From: Halomonas sp. 54_146
GTDB taxonomy: Bacteria > Pseudomonadota > Gammaproteobacteria > Pseudomonadales > Halomonadaceae
Assembly: GCF_001507855.1 (NCBI RefSeq)
Contig: NZ_LGEN01000005.1
Coordinates: 1-64,000, forward strand
Length of the DNA: 64,000 bases
Reading direction: 5' to 3'
Every line of letters begins with the position of its first letter. Position 1 is the first letter of the stretch. The notes under the pieces were generated by a model that did not search any database, was not told the origin of the DNA, and saw only the letters and a list, made by a program, of their open reading frames with translations. Shown in pieces: positions 18,645 through 26,703 of the stretch. Position numbers and translations under genes: made by a program.

Positions 18645-19481
18645 TTACTCTTCGGTATCATCTTGATCTGCTGCTTCATCTTCAGCCGCTTGATCGGCTG
18701 GCTCACCACCAGGAAATTCGGGGCGGTCATATAAATAGGTATCCGCGACATCGATGACGGCGATGTCCATCAAAAAGCGTCGGCCGAGGAGCACCGGGTA
18801 CTCTAAATGTGTGCGGTCATTGAGCGTGAACTCAACATTTTCACGGATGGGGCCTAGCGTCATCAGCAGAGAAATAACCGGGCGGGACTCTTCACCAGAG
18901 GCTTGAACAATACGAACCCGTCGCTCGATGGGTGCTTCAATCCATTTATCACGCTGTGACTCAACGGCAACATCATCCTCGTTTAGCGCTAGCTTGAAGC
19001 GTACCCAGTCATCGCCGTCACGTTCAAAGCGGGTAATTTCAGCAGCAGAAAGTGACGAGGTGTTAGCGCCAGAATCGACACGTGCTTTGAGATAAGTCCC
19101 CAGGCTCGGCAAGCCAACCCATTCACTTCGGCCAAGCAGCGTTTTGGTCGTCAAGGTGTCATCGATTTCACACTCTTCACGAATAATAACGGGCTCTTCG
19201 CCACGGGTTTCTAGCTGCTGTATATCTTGGCGGAGATAGCGCAGTAGGCTGCCTACTTCACGTACATCCGCGGTTAATACCTGCTGCTGATCGAGTTGGC
19301 GCATCTGCAGCTGTGAATAAGCATCACACTGCTGCGTCAAATGGCTTTCTAACTCAAGGATACGAGAATTGAATGACGCTTCACTTAACGGCGGCGGCTC
19401 ATTAGATTCTGGCTGGGTGGCTGCGCAGCCTGCGATCGAAAGTGACAAGCCAGCTATCAGCCACAAAACACCTGGGCGCAT
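18645..19481 (-). CDS. Retropepsin-like 'ATP-dependent zinc protease' family lipoprotein
   Basis: 278-residue lipoprotein: hydrophobic signal with lipobox LSIAGC at about residue 20, a coiled linker (ILELESHLTQQCDAYSQLQM region), then a retropepsin-like domain beginning LLGRSEWVGLPSLGTYLKA. The aspartyl motif VDSGANTSSLSA lies at about 162 and PVLLGRRFLMDIAVIDVAD near the end. Despite the family name there is no zinc or ATP motif; a single-domain aspartyl protease acting as a dimer is more likely. An acidic tail follows. The start at 19481 (MRPGVLWL) gives a proper signal peptide. First gene of the three-gene operon. Confidence 0.85.
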   Translation of the reverse strand: MRPGVLWLIAGLSLSIAGCAATQPESNEPPPLSEASFNSRILELESHLTQQCDAYSQLQMRQLDQQQVLTADVREVGSLLRYLRQDIQQLETRGEEPVIIREECEIDDTLTTKTLLGRSEWVGLPSLGTYLKARVDSGANTSSLSAAEITRFERDGDDWVRFKLALNEDDVAVESQRDKWIEAPIERRVRIVQASGEESRPVISLLMTLGPIRENVEFTLNDRTHLEYPVLLGRRFLMDIAVIDVADTYLYDRPEFPGGEPADQAAEDEAADQDDTEE

Positions 19482-19727
19482 ATCGAAATATATCCTTGGA
19501 AATAAGTGGAGGGAATAATAAGGAGATGGAAGAGTAGTGTCCAACGACATCAGTGCTTTTCGGACATCCCTTTTATCCTATTTAACATAATATATATTAA
19601 GCGAACTACCGGGGAGCACACTAATGCAATAGCCCCTAAGCAGTAGCAACGTTTAAGCAAGTGCTCTATGCTACAAAATATCTTACCAAAACTATACAGC
19701 CACCAATTTTTATATAGGAAAACTTCT

Positions 19728-20264
19728 ATGATTCGATCACTTCGATATAGCTTAGTCGCCCTGCTCTTGTTGCTCGCTGGCTGTGCTGGGGTTGATATTG
19801 AAGACTATGCTGGTTCAGAACCTCGCTTGGATATCGCTGAGTATTTTACCGGCACTACACGAGCCTGGGGCATGGTGCAGGATTACTCTGGCGAGGTACA
19901 ACGCCGTTTCACCGTCGATATCCAAGGCAGCTATACAGACAATACACTGACCCTTGATGAATCATTTGTATTTTCAGATGGTGAAACCGACCGCAGAGTA
20001 TGGACGTTTGAGCGAATCGACGAGCACCATTGGTCTGGCTCAGCAAACGACGTCAATGGGCAAGTTGAAGCACGCCAGTATGGTCATGTATTTCATATGC
20101 GCTACCCGCTTGAGATCGAAGTTAGTGGCCGTATGCTCACCTTTACCATGGATGACTGGATGTTCCTACAGCCCGATGGTCGTTTGATCAATCGCACTGC
20201 AATGCGCAAATTCGGGCTAACGCTTGGTGAAATTACGCTCGTCTTTGAAAAAGTTAACTCTTAA
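19728..20264 (+). CDS. DUF3833 lipoprotein
   Basis: 178-residue predicted outer-membrane lipoprotein with signal helix SLVALLLLLAGC and Cys19 as the acylated residue. The rest matches DUF3833: an eight- or ten-stranded barrel-like pattern with YFTGTTRAWGMVQDYSGEV, RRVWTFERIDEHHWSG and GEITLVFEKV. The start at 19728 follows AGGAAAAC; the upstream ATG at 19668 would put 20 residues before the signal peptide. Function unknown. It is divergent from the protease operon and converges on ectC. Confidence 0.85.
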   Translation: MIRSLRYSLVALLLLLAGCAGVDIEDYAGSEPRLDIAEYFTGTTRAWGMVQDYSGEVQRRFTVDIQGSYTDNTLTLDESFVFSDGETDRRVWTFERIDEHHWSGSANDVNGQVEARQYGHVFHMRYPLEIEVSGRMLTFTMDDWMFLQPDGRLINRTAMRKFGLTLGEITLVFEKVNS

Positions 20265-20283
20265 TAGTTCACACAGCTAGCAA

Positions 20284-20314
20284 AAAAGCAGCCTGCTAAA
20301 TAGCGGCTGCTTTT
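20284..20314. terminator. Bidirectional terminator between the DUF3833 gene and ectC
   Basis: AAAAGCAGCC (20284-20293) pairs with GGCTGCTTTT (20305-20314); inside, GCTA and TAGC extend the stem after one bulged base. It ends the ectoine operon on the minus strand and the DUF3833 gene on the plus strand. Confidence 0.9.
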
Positions 20315-20350
20315 CGTTTAACATCGTTTTGCATTTTGCCTTACAACGAC

Positions 20351-20743
20351 TTATTCGGCGGCTGCGTAAGAGCCATCTTCCTGGTGTACTTCGTTACCAG
20401 TGATAGGCGGCGTGAATACGCAGGCGACGGTCATGCCTTTTTCTTTGCCGCGTAAAAGATGTTCATCATGCTGATCTAGCAGGTAAATATCGCCTGCTTT
20501 GATCGGCCAGATTTTACCATCAGCAAGCGTTTCCACTTCGCCTTCACCTTCATAGCAAAATACCGCTTCGTAGTGGTTTTTGTAATGAATGTGCGTTTCG
20601 GTGCCGGGAAAAATGCGGGTAATGTGGAATGAGAAACCTGCATTGTCGTTGGCCAGAACAAGGCGCGTGCTGTCCCAGTTACCATTTTCAGCAGTCACAA
20701 GACGGTCTGTTTTACGCGCTTCTTCAAGATTACGAACGATCAT
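20351..20743 (-). CDS. ectC: L-ectoine synthase
   Basis: 130-residue cupin that closes N-gamma-acetyl-diaminobutyrate to ectoine, the last step of synthesis of this compatible solute. The cupin shows the metal-ligand glutamate in [17 protein letters not shown] and the tyrosine and histidine in [15 protein letters not shown]. It aligns end to end with H. elongata EctC from memory. The ATG at 20743 has a good AAAGGAGC; the upstream ATG at 20800 is not used because the family starts at MIVRNLEE. A 9-bp-stem hairpin lies between ectB and this gene. Confidence 0.97.
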   Translation of the reverse strand: MIVRNLEEARKTDRLVTAENGNWDSTRLVLANDNAGFSFHITRIFPGTETHIHYKNHYEAVFCYEGEGEVETLADGKIWPIKAGDIYLLDQHDEHLLRGKEKGMTVACVFTPPITGNEVHQEDGSYAAAE

Positions 20744-20769
20744 AGGAGTGCTCCTTTGAAAATTGAAAA

Positions 20770-20791
20770 GTGGCTGGTGGTTACCAGCCAC
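20770..20791 (-). other. Hairpin between ectB and ectC
   Basis: GTGGCTGGT and ACCAGCCAC form a perfect 9-bp stem around a 4-nt loop. In the operon's direction the hairpin is followed by TTTTCAATTTTC and then the ectC ribosome-binding site. It could be a partial terminator, an mRNA-stability element or a processing site. Confidence 0.7.
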
Positions 20792-20820
20792 GTTATTCAC
20801 TGACAGCTATTGGCTAAAAA

Positions 20821-22167
<1,347 letters not shown>

Positions 22168-22186
22168 CTAATACGTGTTTTAACCG

Positions 22187-22216
22187 GTACTTGCTTAAGC
22201 AGTACTTCTTTACGCC
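22187..22216. repeat. Two 15-bp tandem units just 3' of ectA
   Basis: GTACTTGCTTAAGCA (22187-22201) and GTACTTCTTTACGCC (22202-22216), four bases beyond the ectA stop codon (22220-22222, minus strand). Confidence 0.75.
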
Positions 22217-22219
22217 GTA

Positions 22220-22798
22220 TTAGAGGTGGTCTGTTTGGAAAGGACCAATACGGACCAAATTTTCCGGATCATGCTCTCCTCCGAGCTGTTCAGTAGAAAA
22301 GTATTCGCGGCTGTTTAACGGCGCATGCCAGCGTGCCGCCAAGCGGCGAAACAAGCCCCACGAGGCTTTATTGTCGGGAGTGATAGTGGTTTCAAGGTGA
22401 TGTACTTCGTCTAGCTCAGGGCGCGACATAATCGCTTCAACTAAGCGACGAGCAAGCCCGGTACCGCGTGCTTTTTCACCCACGGCTACTTGCCATAAGA
22501 AGTAGGTGTCTGGCGCGTTATCTTTAACGTAACCAGACACAAAGCCAACTATCTCGCCCTCTTCATTAGTTGCTACCGCACATGTATCGCGGAACTGGGT
22601 GGCGAGCAATAAATAGGCGTAAGCAGAATTTACGTCCAGTGGGGGGCATGCTTTCACAAGCTCATACACTCCCCAACCGTCATCCGCATTTGGCTTGCGA
22701 ATAAAGAGAGGCGTCTCTGCATGGCCTACCACGGCATCTGCAACGGTTGGCCGGGCAAGGTCTGCAGAAGGAGTAAAAGGTTGTATCGGCGTGCTCAT
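22220..22798 (-). CDS. ectA: L-2,4-diaminobutyrate N-gamma-acetyltransferase
   Basis: 192-residue GNAT acetyltransferase, the second enzyme of ectoine synthesis. The acetyl-CoA motif is WQVAVGEKARGTGLARRLVE at about 108; SYVK/APDTYFLWQ and HHLETTITPDNKASWGLFRR are also family-typical. Length equals H. elongata EctA. The ribosome-binding site (GCGAAG) is weak and overlaps a small palindrome (22807-22820). A clear sigma70-type promoter lies just upstream, giving a leader of about 26 nt. First gene of ectABC. Confidence 0.97.
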   Translation of the reverse strand: MSTPIQPFTPSADLARPTVADAVVGHAETPLFIRKPNADDGWGVYELVKACPPLDVNSAYAYLLLATQFRDTCAVATNEEGEIVGFVSGYVKDNAPDTYFLWQVAVGEKARGTGLARRLVEAIMSRPELDEVHHLETTITPDNKASWGLFRRLAARWHAPLNSREYFSTEQLGGEHDPENLVRIGPFQTDHL

Positions 22799-22806
22799 AG
22801 TTATGC

Positions 22807-22820
22807 TTCGCTGTAGCGAA
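22807..22820 (-). promoter_or_regulatory. Palindrome overlapping the ectA leader and ribosome-binding site
   Basis: TTCGCT-GT-AGCGAA, perfect 6-bp arms. It lies between the predicted transcription start and the ectA start codon and includes the presumed Shine-Dalgarno (GCGAAG). Confidence 0.5.
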
Positions 22821-22830
22821 TTTGAAAATT

Positions 22831-22859
22831 ATTATAACAGCTGATTATGAGCAATTCAA
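22831..22859 (-). promoter_or_regulatory. Sigma70-type promoter of ectABC
   Basis: On the minus strand, TTGAAT (22859-22854), a 17-bp spacer and a consensus TATAAT (22836-22831). The start of transcription would be near 22824. Confidence 0.75.
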
Positions 22860-22913
22860 AAATCATATTATTCTCCGCCCTTATTTCCATAATATATTGT
22901 TATGAGTCGACAG

Positions 22914-22981
22914 CTAAAAAGCTTCCCGCCATTGCGGGCACCGCGCGAAAATCGTTCTTCGCCGCGGCGCTTCGCAATGGC
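22914..22981 (-). terminator. Probable terminator of gor, long-stem type
   Basis: On the minus strand GCCATTGCG (22981-22973) pairs with CGCAATGGC (22936-22928) around a GC-rich interior. GGGAAGCTTTTTAG follows, ending the gor transcript just before the ectA promoter. Confidence 0.55.
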
Positions 22982-23004
22982 AAGTTTCCTGATGTGTGAT
23001 GTGC

Positions 23005-24387
23005 TTATGTACGCGTCAACGTGCGCAGCGTGACAAACTCCTCCGCGCCAGTGGGGTGAATGCCTACGGTGCGGTCAAAATCTTCTTTAGTTAGGCCTGC
23101 GCGTACTGCAATGGCAATACCCTGAATAACTTCGCCCGCTTCTTCCCCCACCATATGAGCACCCACCACTACATCGGTTGCGTCATCCACTATCAGTTTC
23201 ATCAAGGTCCGCTCGTGGCTACCTGATAGCGTGTGCTTCATGGCGCGAAAATCCGTGCTATAAACTCGGATATTAGTAAATTTTTCACGCGCGGCCTCTT
23301 CAGAAAGCCCCACCGTTCCGATATTCGGGTGGCAAAAAACAGCGGTTGGAATGGTCGAGTAATCCAGCGCTTTGGGCACGGTGTCGGTAAAGTGGTGATC
23401 GACTAACTGCATGGCTTCTGCTATCGCCACCGGCGTTAGTTCAGGCCCAGCCGTCAAATCACCCAGCGCGAGAATAGAAGGCAACGCGGTCTCAAAACGC
23501 TCGTTAACGGGAATCTTGCCCTGCTCATCCAACGACAGACCCAGCTTATCAAGCCCTAAGTTATTGATATTAGCTTTTCTACCCGTGGCCGCCAGCACAA
23601 CATCCACTTCAAGCACATCACCATTGGTGAGATACACGCTATAGGCATCCTGGGTGGCTTCAATACGCTCGATGTTGGTGTTGAAATGAAGGTTGACGCC
23701 TTTATGTTCCATTTGTGCGCAGGTAAATTCGCGCACCTGCTGATCAAAGCCTTTCAAAAATAGCTCGCCGCGGTAGATTAAGTGGGTATCGCTTCCCAAC
23801 CCGTTGAAGATGCTGGCAAATTCAACGGCAATATAGCCGCCTCCTAGCACTAAAAAGCGTTTTGGAAACGACGCTAAATCAAAGATCTGGTTAGAATCTA
23901 GTGCGTATTCGCTGCCAGGAAAATCAGGAACCCACGGCCAACCACCGGTAGCCAACACGATTTTTTCTGCCGTGACCGTTGTATCGCCATGCTCACTACT
24001 CATGATGACGGTATGAGCGTCGGCTAGGCTTGCTCGGGCGTTAAATAACGTTACGCCTGCGCCTTCAAGCATGCGCTGGTAGATACCGTTTAAGCGTTTT
24101 ATCTCGCTGATTTTATTGTCACGCAGCGTTGCCCAGTCAAAGCTTGCAGGGCCGGGCAACTGCCAGCCAAAGCCGGCGGCATCATCAAAACTGTCATGAA
24201 AGTGAGCAGCATATGAATAGAGCTTTTTGGGCACGCAGCCAACATTGACACAGGTTCCCCCCAGGTAACGATCTTCCGCAATCGCCACCCTAGCCCCGGT
24301 TGCCGCCGCCATTCGAGCGGTACGCACACCACCGGAACCCGCACCGATGACCAGGAGGTCATACTCATATTCAGAGGCATTTGCCAT
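23005..24387 (-). CDS. gor: Glutathione-disulfide reductase
   Basis: 460-residue FAD/NADPH disulfide reductase keeping glutathione reduced. Visible: the FAD fold LLVIGAGSGGVRTARMAA, the redox-active disulfide GGTCVNVGCVPKKL at about 47, the NADPH fold LVLGGGYIAVEFASIF at about 177, and the C-terminal catalytic HPTGAEEFVTL. Of two adjacent ATGs (24390, 24387) the second is better spaced from AGGAG. Possible functional links in the window are MsrA and the HypT-like regulator. Confidence 0.95.
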   Translation of the reverse strand: MANASEYEYDLLVIGAGSGGVRTARMAAATGARVAIAEDRYLGGTCVNVGCVPKKLYSYAAHFHDSFDDAAGFGWQLPGPASFDWATLRDNKISEIKRLNGIYQRMLEGAGVTLFNARASLADAHTVIMSSEHGDTTVTAEKIVLATGGWPWVPDFPGSEYALDSNQIFDLASFPKRFLVLGGGYIAVEFASIFNGLGSDTHLIYRGELFLKGFDQQVREFTCAQMEHKGVNLHFNTNIERIEATQDAYSVYLTNGDVLEVDVVLAATGRKANINNLGLDKLGLSLDEQGKIPVNERFETALPSILALGDLTAGPELTPVAIAEAMQLVDHHFTDTVPKALDYSTIPTAVFCHPNIGTVGLSEEAAREKFTNIRVYSTDFRAMKHTLSGSHERTLMKLIVDDATDVVVGAHMVGEEAGEVIQGIAIAVRAGLTKEDFDRTVGIHPTGAEEFVTLRTLTRT

Positions 24388-24455
24388 CATTTACTCCTAT
24401 CCGGTTAATAGCCATTCAATTAACATCTTTGAAATCTGCACGCCAGGGCAAGATC

Positions 24456-24515
24456 GTTGTCTTGATGAGTGCTGTCTTGGCTAACGTTGACCTGATCAAT
24501 ATTGACCTGACGAGC
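24456..24515. repeat. Four 15-bp degenerate tandem units between gor and can
   Basis: Units 24456-24470, 24471-24485, 24486-24500 and 24501-24515 follow the pattern NYTGWCYTGNNNANN (for example GTTGTCTTGATGAGT and GTTGACCTGATCAAT). They lie in the divergent promoter region. Confidence 0.8.
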
Positions 24516-24609
24516 AGGGAAGGTTAAAAATTATCAGCGATTATTTTATACTTTTTGCTACTTGATCTTACGCTAAGCGGCCAACGGCTTAACATTATTG
24601 GAGACCTCT

Positions 24610-25257
24610 ATGCCCGACCCTATTACAACGCTACTCGATAACAATCGAGAGTGGGCTGAACGCATGTGTGAAGAGGATCCTGAGTACTTTAAACGCCTCT
24701 CCAATCAGCAAAATCCCGACTATTTGTGGATTGGCTGTTCAGACAGCCGTGTGCCAGCCAACCAAATTATTGCCCTCCCTCCCGGAGAAGTATTCGTACA
24801 TCGTAATGTGGCCAATTTACTCCACCACACGGACATGAACGCGCTATCGGTGGTTCAGTACGCGGTGGATGTACTTAAAGTTAGCCATATCATGATTGTC
24901 GGCCACTATGGTTGCGGGGGTATTAAAGCCGCCATGATGGGAGGCGAATGTGGCGTCGTCGATTATTGGCTACATTCGGTGCGCGAACAGTACAACCGCC
25001 ACCGAGATTCACTCGACCATCTTCCTATGGAAGACCAGATTGACCGTATGTGTGAACTGAACGTCAAAGCACAGGTTAATAGCTTATGCCGTACCAAAAT
25101 TCTCCAGCGCGCCTGGCAGCGTGGCCAGCAAATCTCGGTACATGGCTGGGTATATGGCTTAAGCGATGGGCGGGTTAAAGACCTCAGCTGTACTATCAGC
25201 GGCTTGGAACAGGTTGAAACACTGTATCGTATTGACCGTATCCAAACAGGCGATTAA
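24610..25257 (+). CDS. can: Beta-class carbonic anhydrase
   Basis: 215-residue zinc enzyme interconverting CO2 and bicarbonate in the cytoplasm. Zinc ligands are Cys and Asp in WIGCSDSRVPA at about 43, then His and Cys in IVGHYGCGGIKAA at about 100. It is close in length and sequence to E. coli Can. The ATG at 24610 follows TTGGAGACC; a TTG at 24598 overlaps that site and is rejected. No strong terminator is seen; it converges on the cytochrome c' gene. Confidence 0.95.
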   Translation: MPDPITTLLDNNREWAERMCEEDPEYFKRLSNQQNPDYLWIGCSDSRVPANQIIALPPGEVFVHRNVANLLHHTDMNALSVVQYAVDVLKVSHIMIVGHYGCGGIKAAMMGGECGVVDYWLHSVREQYNRHRDSLDHLPMEDQIDRMCELNVKAQVNSLCRTKILQRAWQRGQQISVHGWVYGLSDGRVKDLSCTISGLEQVETLYRIDRIQTGD

Positions 25258-25299
25258 AACGCCCTTATCTAAAAAGCATTGTCACGCGTCTGCCGCTGG

Positions 25300-25881
25300 C
25301 TAATTGTAGCGGTAGGCGCGGTGGCAGCTTTTACAGCTCGCCCCCACTTCTGAAAGAGCACGTGCCGCTGCTCGGTAATCCTCTTGATTAGCGGCCTCAA
25401 TCAACGTGGCAACTTTGCCTTCAAGGTCGACAAACCCAGCAGCGAAGTCATCCCACTCTTCCCAAATAGACGCCCGCGCTTCAGAGCCAGTGCCGTGAGT
25501 ACCCGCTATAAAAGCTGGCAGCAAATTATTGGCGCTGGCACGTTCCTGCAGTTCGAGAAGGCGCGGAGCGGCCTCCTCTGCATCTTGATTATTCACCAAA
25601 TCAAAACGCAGCTGGCGAACCAGGCTTTCAATATCTTTCAACTCTTCACGGCGCCATACCACTGCCTCACGCTCGCTGGTAAACGAAGTGTTATCGACAG
25701 AGTGAGGCATCGCCGGTGTGGTGTCGTCTGTTGCCCACGTGATGGGCGCACAAAGCAACAGTGCCAGCCCGATATACAAAGCGCCTTTATGCAAAGCGCT
25801 TTTGCAAAGAGCACCGGGGCGCTGAATTCGCTGCTTGGCGCATCGGTGCTTAAAATATCGATGCTTAAGGTATCGTTGCAT
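25300..25881 (-). CDS. Cytochrome c'-type (c556-like) periplasmic heme protein with repeat-built N-terminus
   Basis: 193-residue protein. The C-terminal heme site CKSCHRAYR (about 183) and the four-helix pattern identify a cytochrome c'/c556. A hydrophobic segment (YIGLALLLCAPITWA) gives an export signal with cleavage near WATDD, but it begins only at about residue 36. Before it, residues 3-22 read RYLKH RYFKH RCAKQ RIQRP and 24-38 read ALCKS ALHKG ALYIG: two sets of 15-bp repeats, making an unusually long basic n-region. CAGGATGCC precedes the ATG at 25881; a later start inside the repeats is possible. Function: electron transfer or NO binding, not determinable here. Confidence 0.82.
   Translation of the reverse strand: MQRYLKHRYFKHRCAKQRIQRPGALCKSALHKGALYIGLALLLCAPITWATDDTTPAMPHSVDNTSFTSEREAVVWRREELKDIESLVRQLRFDLVNNQDAEEAAPRLLELQERASANNLLPAFIAGTHGTGSEARASIWEEWDDFAAGFVDLEGKVATLIEAANQEDYRAAARALSEVGASCKSCHRAYRYN
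25768..25812 (-). repeat. Three 15-bp coding tandem units (ALxxx) in the cytochrome c' signal region
   Basis: Minus-strand units 25812-25798, 25797-25783 and 25782-25768 all begin GCTYTTTGY-like and encode ALCKS, ALHKG and ALYIG. Confidence 0.75.
25816..25875 (-). repeat. Four 15-bp coding tandem units (RYLKH type) at the cytochrome c' N-terminus
   Basis: Minus-strand units 25875-25861, 25860-25846, 25845-25831 and 25830-25816 begin CGA and encode RYLKH, RYFKH, RCAKQ and RIQRP; the last is the most diverged. Confidence 0.82.
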
Positions 25882-25919
25882 AGTGGCATCCTGAGAGTGA
25901 CTTAATCGGAACAGCGCTG

Positions 25920-25960
25920 TTTAACCCAACGGTTTAACAAGCACTATTTAACCAATAGGG
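25920..25960. repeat. Three 13-14-bp units at the 3' end of msrA
   Basis: Units 25920-25932, 25933-25946 and 25947-25960 each begin TTTAAC. The msrA stop codon (25948-25950, minus strand) lies in the last, and a second in-frame TAA follows nine codons on. Confidence 0.8.
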
Positions 25961-26616
25961 CATGTTACGCCTGTGCCTTTCAGCCCGCAGTAGCCGTTGG
26001 GGTTTTTGTGGAGGTACTGCTGGTGATAAGCCTCGGCATAATAAAACGTATCGAGCGGTTTAATTTCAGTGGTAATCAGCCCCTTTCCCGCCTTATTCAG
26101 TGCCCGTTGAAAGGCCGCTGCACTTTGCTGGGCGGCGTCTAGCTGCGCCTGCTGCGTGGTAAAAATCGCCGAACGGTACTGCGTTCCAATATCGTTACCC
26201 TGGCGGTTGCCCTGCGTAGGGTCGTGCTGCTCCCAAAACACTTGCAACAGTGCGTTTACGTCTATTTGTTGAGGGTCGTAAATAACGCGTACTACCTCGG
26301 TGTGGCCGGTTTGCCCTGTGCAGGTCTCTTCGTAAGTCGGGTTGGGTGTTTCACCACCCGCATAGCCCGCGGCCGTCACATAAACACCGGGCAACTGCCA
26401 AAACAGCCGCTCAACGCCCCAAAAGCAGCCCATGCCCAGCACGATATCTGCATAGCCATCAGGAAATGGTGGGTGCAGTGAGTGCCCGTTGATAGCGTGA
26501 ACGTCGCTGGTTTTGATTGGGGTTTCACGCCCAGGCAATACGCGGCTAGCGCTTGCACTCTTATTCAAGCTATTACTTAAGCGCTTACTTGAACCGGTAC
26601 CTGAAAATAGCGACAT
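25948..26616 (-). CDS. msrA: Peptide methionine sulfoxide reductase A
   Basis: 222-residue enzyme reducing methionine-S-sulfoxide. The catalytic cysteine lies in [18 protein letters not shown] at about 63, with resolving-cysteine regions [10 protein letters not shown] and VTCPIG at the C-terminus, as in E. coli MsrA (212 residues). The N-terminus begins MSLF as in E. coli, but residues 10-24 are an inserted Ser/Asn/Lys-rich stretch ([15 protein letters not shown]) whose DNA is a 12-bp tandem repeat (26589-26554). GAGGTC precedes the ATG. Confidence 0.95.
   Translation of the reverse strand: MSLFSGTGSSKRLSNSLNKSASASRVLPGRETPIKTSDVHAINGHSLHPPFPDGYADIVLGMGCFWGVERLFWQLPGVYVTAAGYAGGETPNPTYEETCTGQTGHTEVVRVIYDPQQIDVNALLQVFWEQHDPTQGNRQGNDIGTQYRSAIFTTQQAQLDAAQQSAAAFQRALNKAGKGLITTEIKPLDTFYYAEAYHQQYLHKNPNGYCGLKGTGVTCPIG
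26554..26589 (-). repeat. Three 12-bp coding units in the msrA N-terminus
   Basis: Units 26589-26578, 26577-26566 and 26565-26554 encode SKRL, SNSL and NKSA. They share ARTAANNGYTTR-like sequence. Confidence 0.65.
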
Positions 26617-26627
26617 ATTGACCTCGT

Positions 26628-26703
26628 TAATTGTTGCTCAAGTTGTTGTTACTCAAGTTATTGCTGCTCAAAATTACTGTACTTAAAAATCATGGCTGCT
26701 CAA
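26628..26703. repeat. About five 15-bp units between msrA and tamB
   Basis: Units at 26628-26642, 26643-26657, 26658-26672, 26673-26687 and 26689-26703 follow TTNTTGYTRCTCAAR. The last contains the tamB terminal codons and stop (TGA 26690-26692, minus strand). Confidence 0.82.

Noticed and set aside
20744-20820. Sigma54 promoter for ectC as described for H. elongata
   Set aside because: The GG and GC elements do not fall at the required spacing; the nearest pair is one base short and lies within the hairpin.
25258-25321. Terminator between can and the cytochrome c' gene
   Set aside because: TGCCGCT and AGCGGTA can pair, but there is no T run and the right arm lies inside the cytochrome coding sequence.
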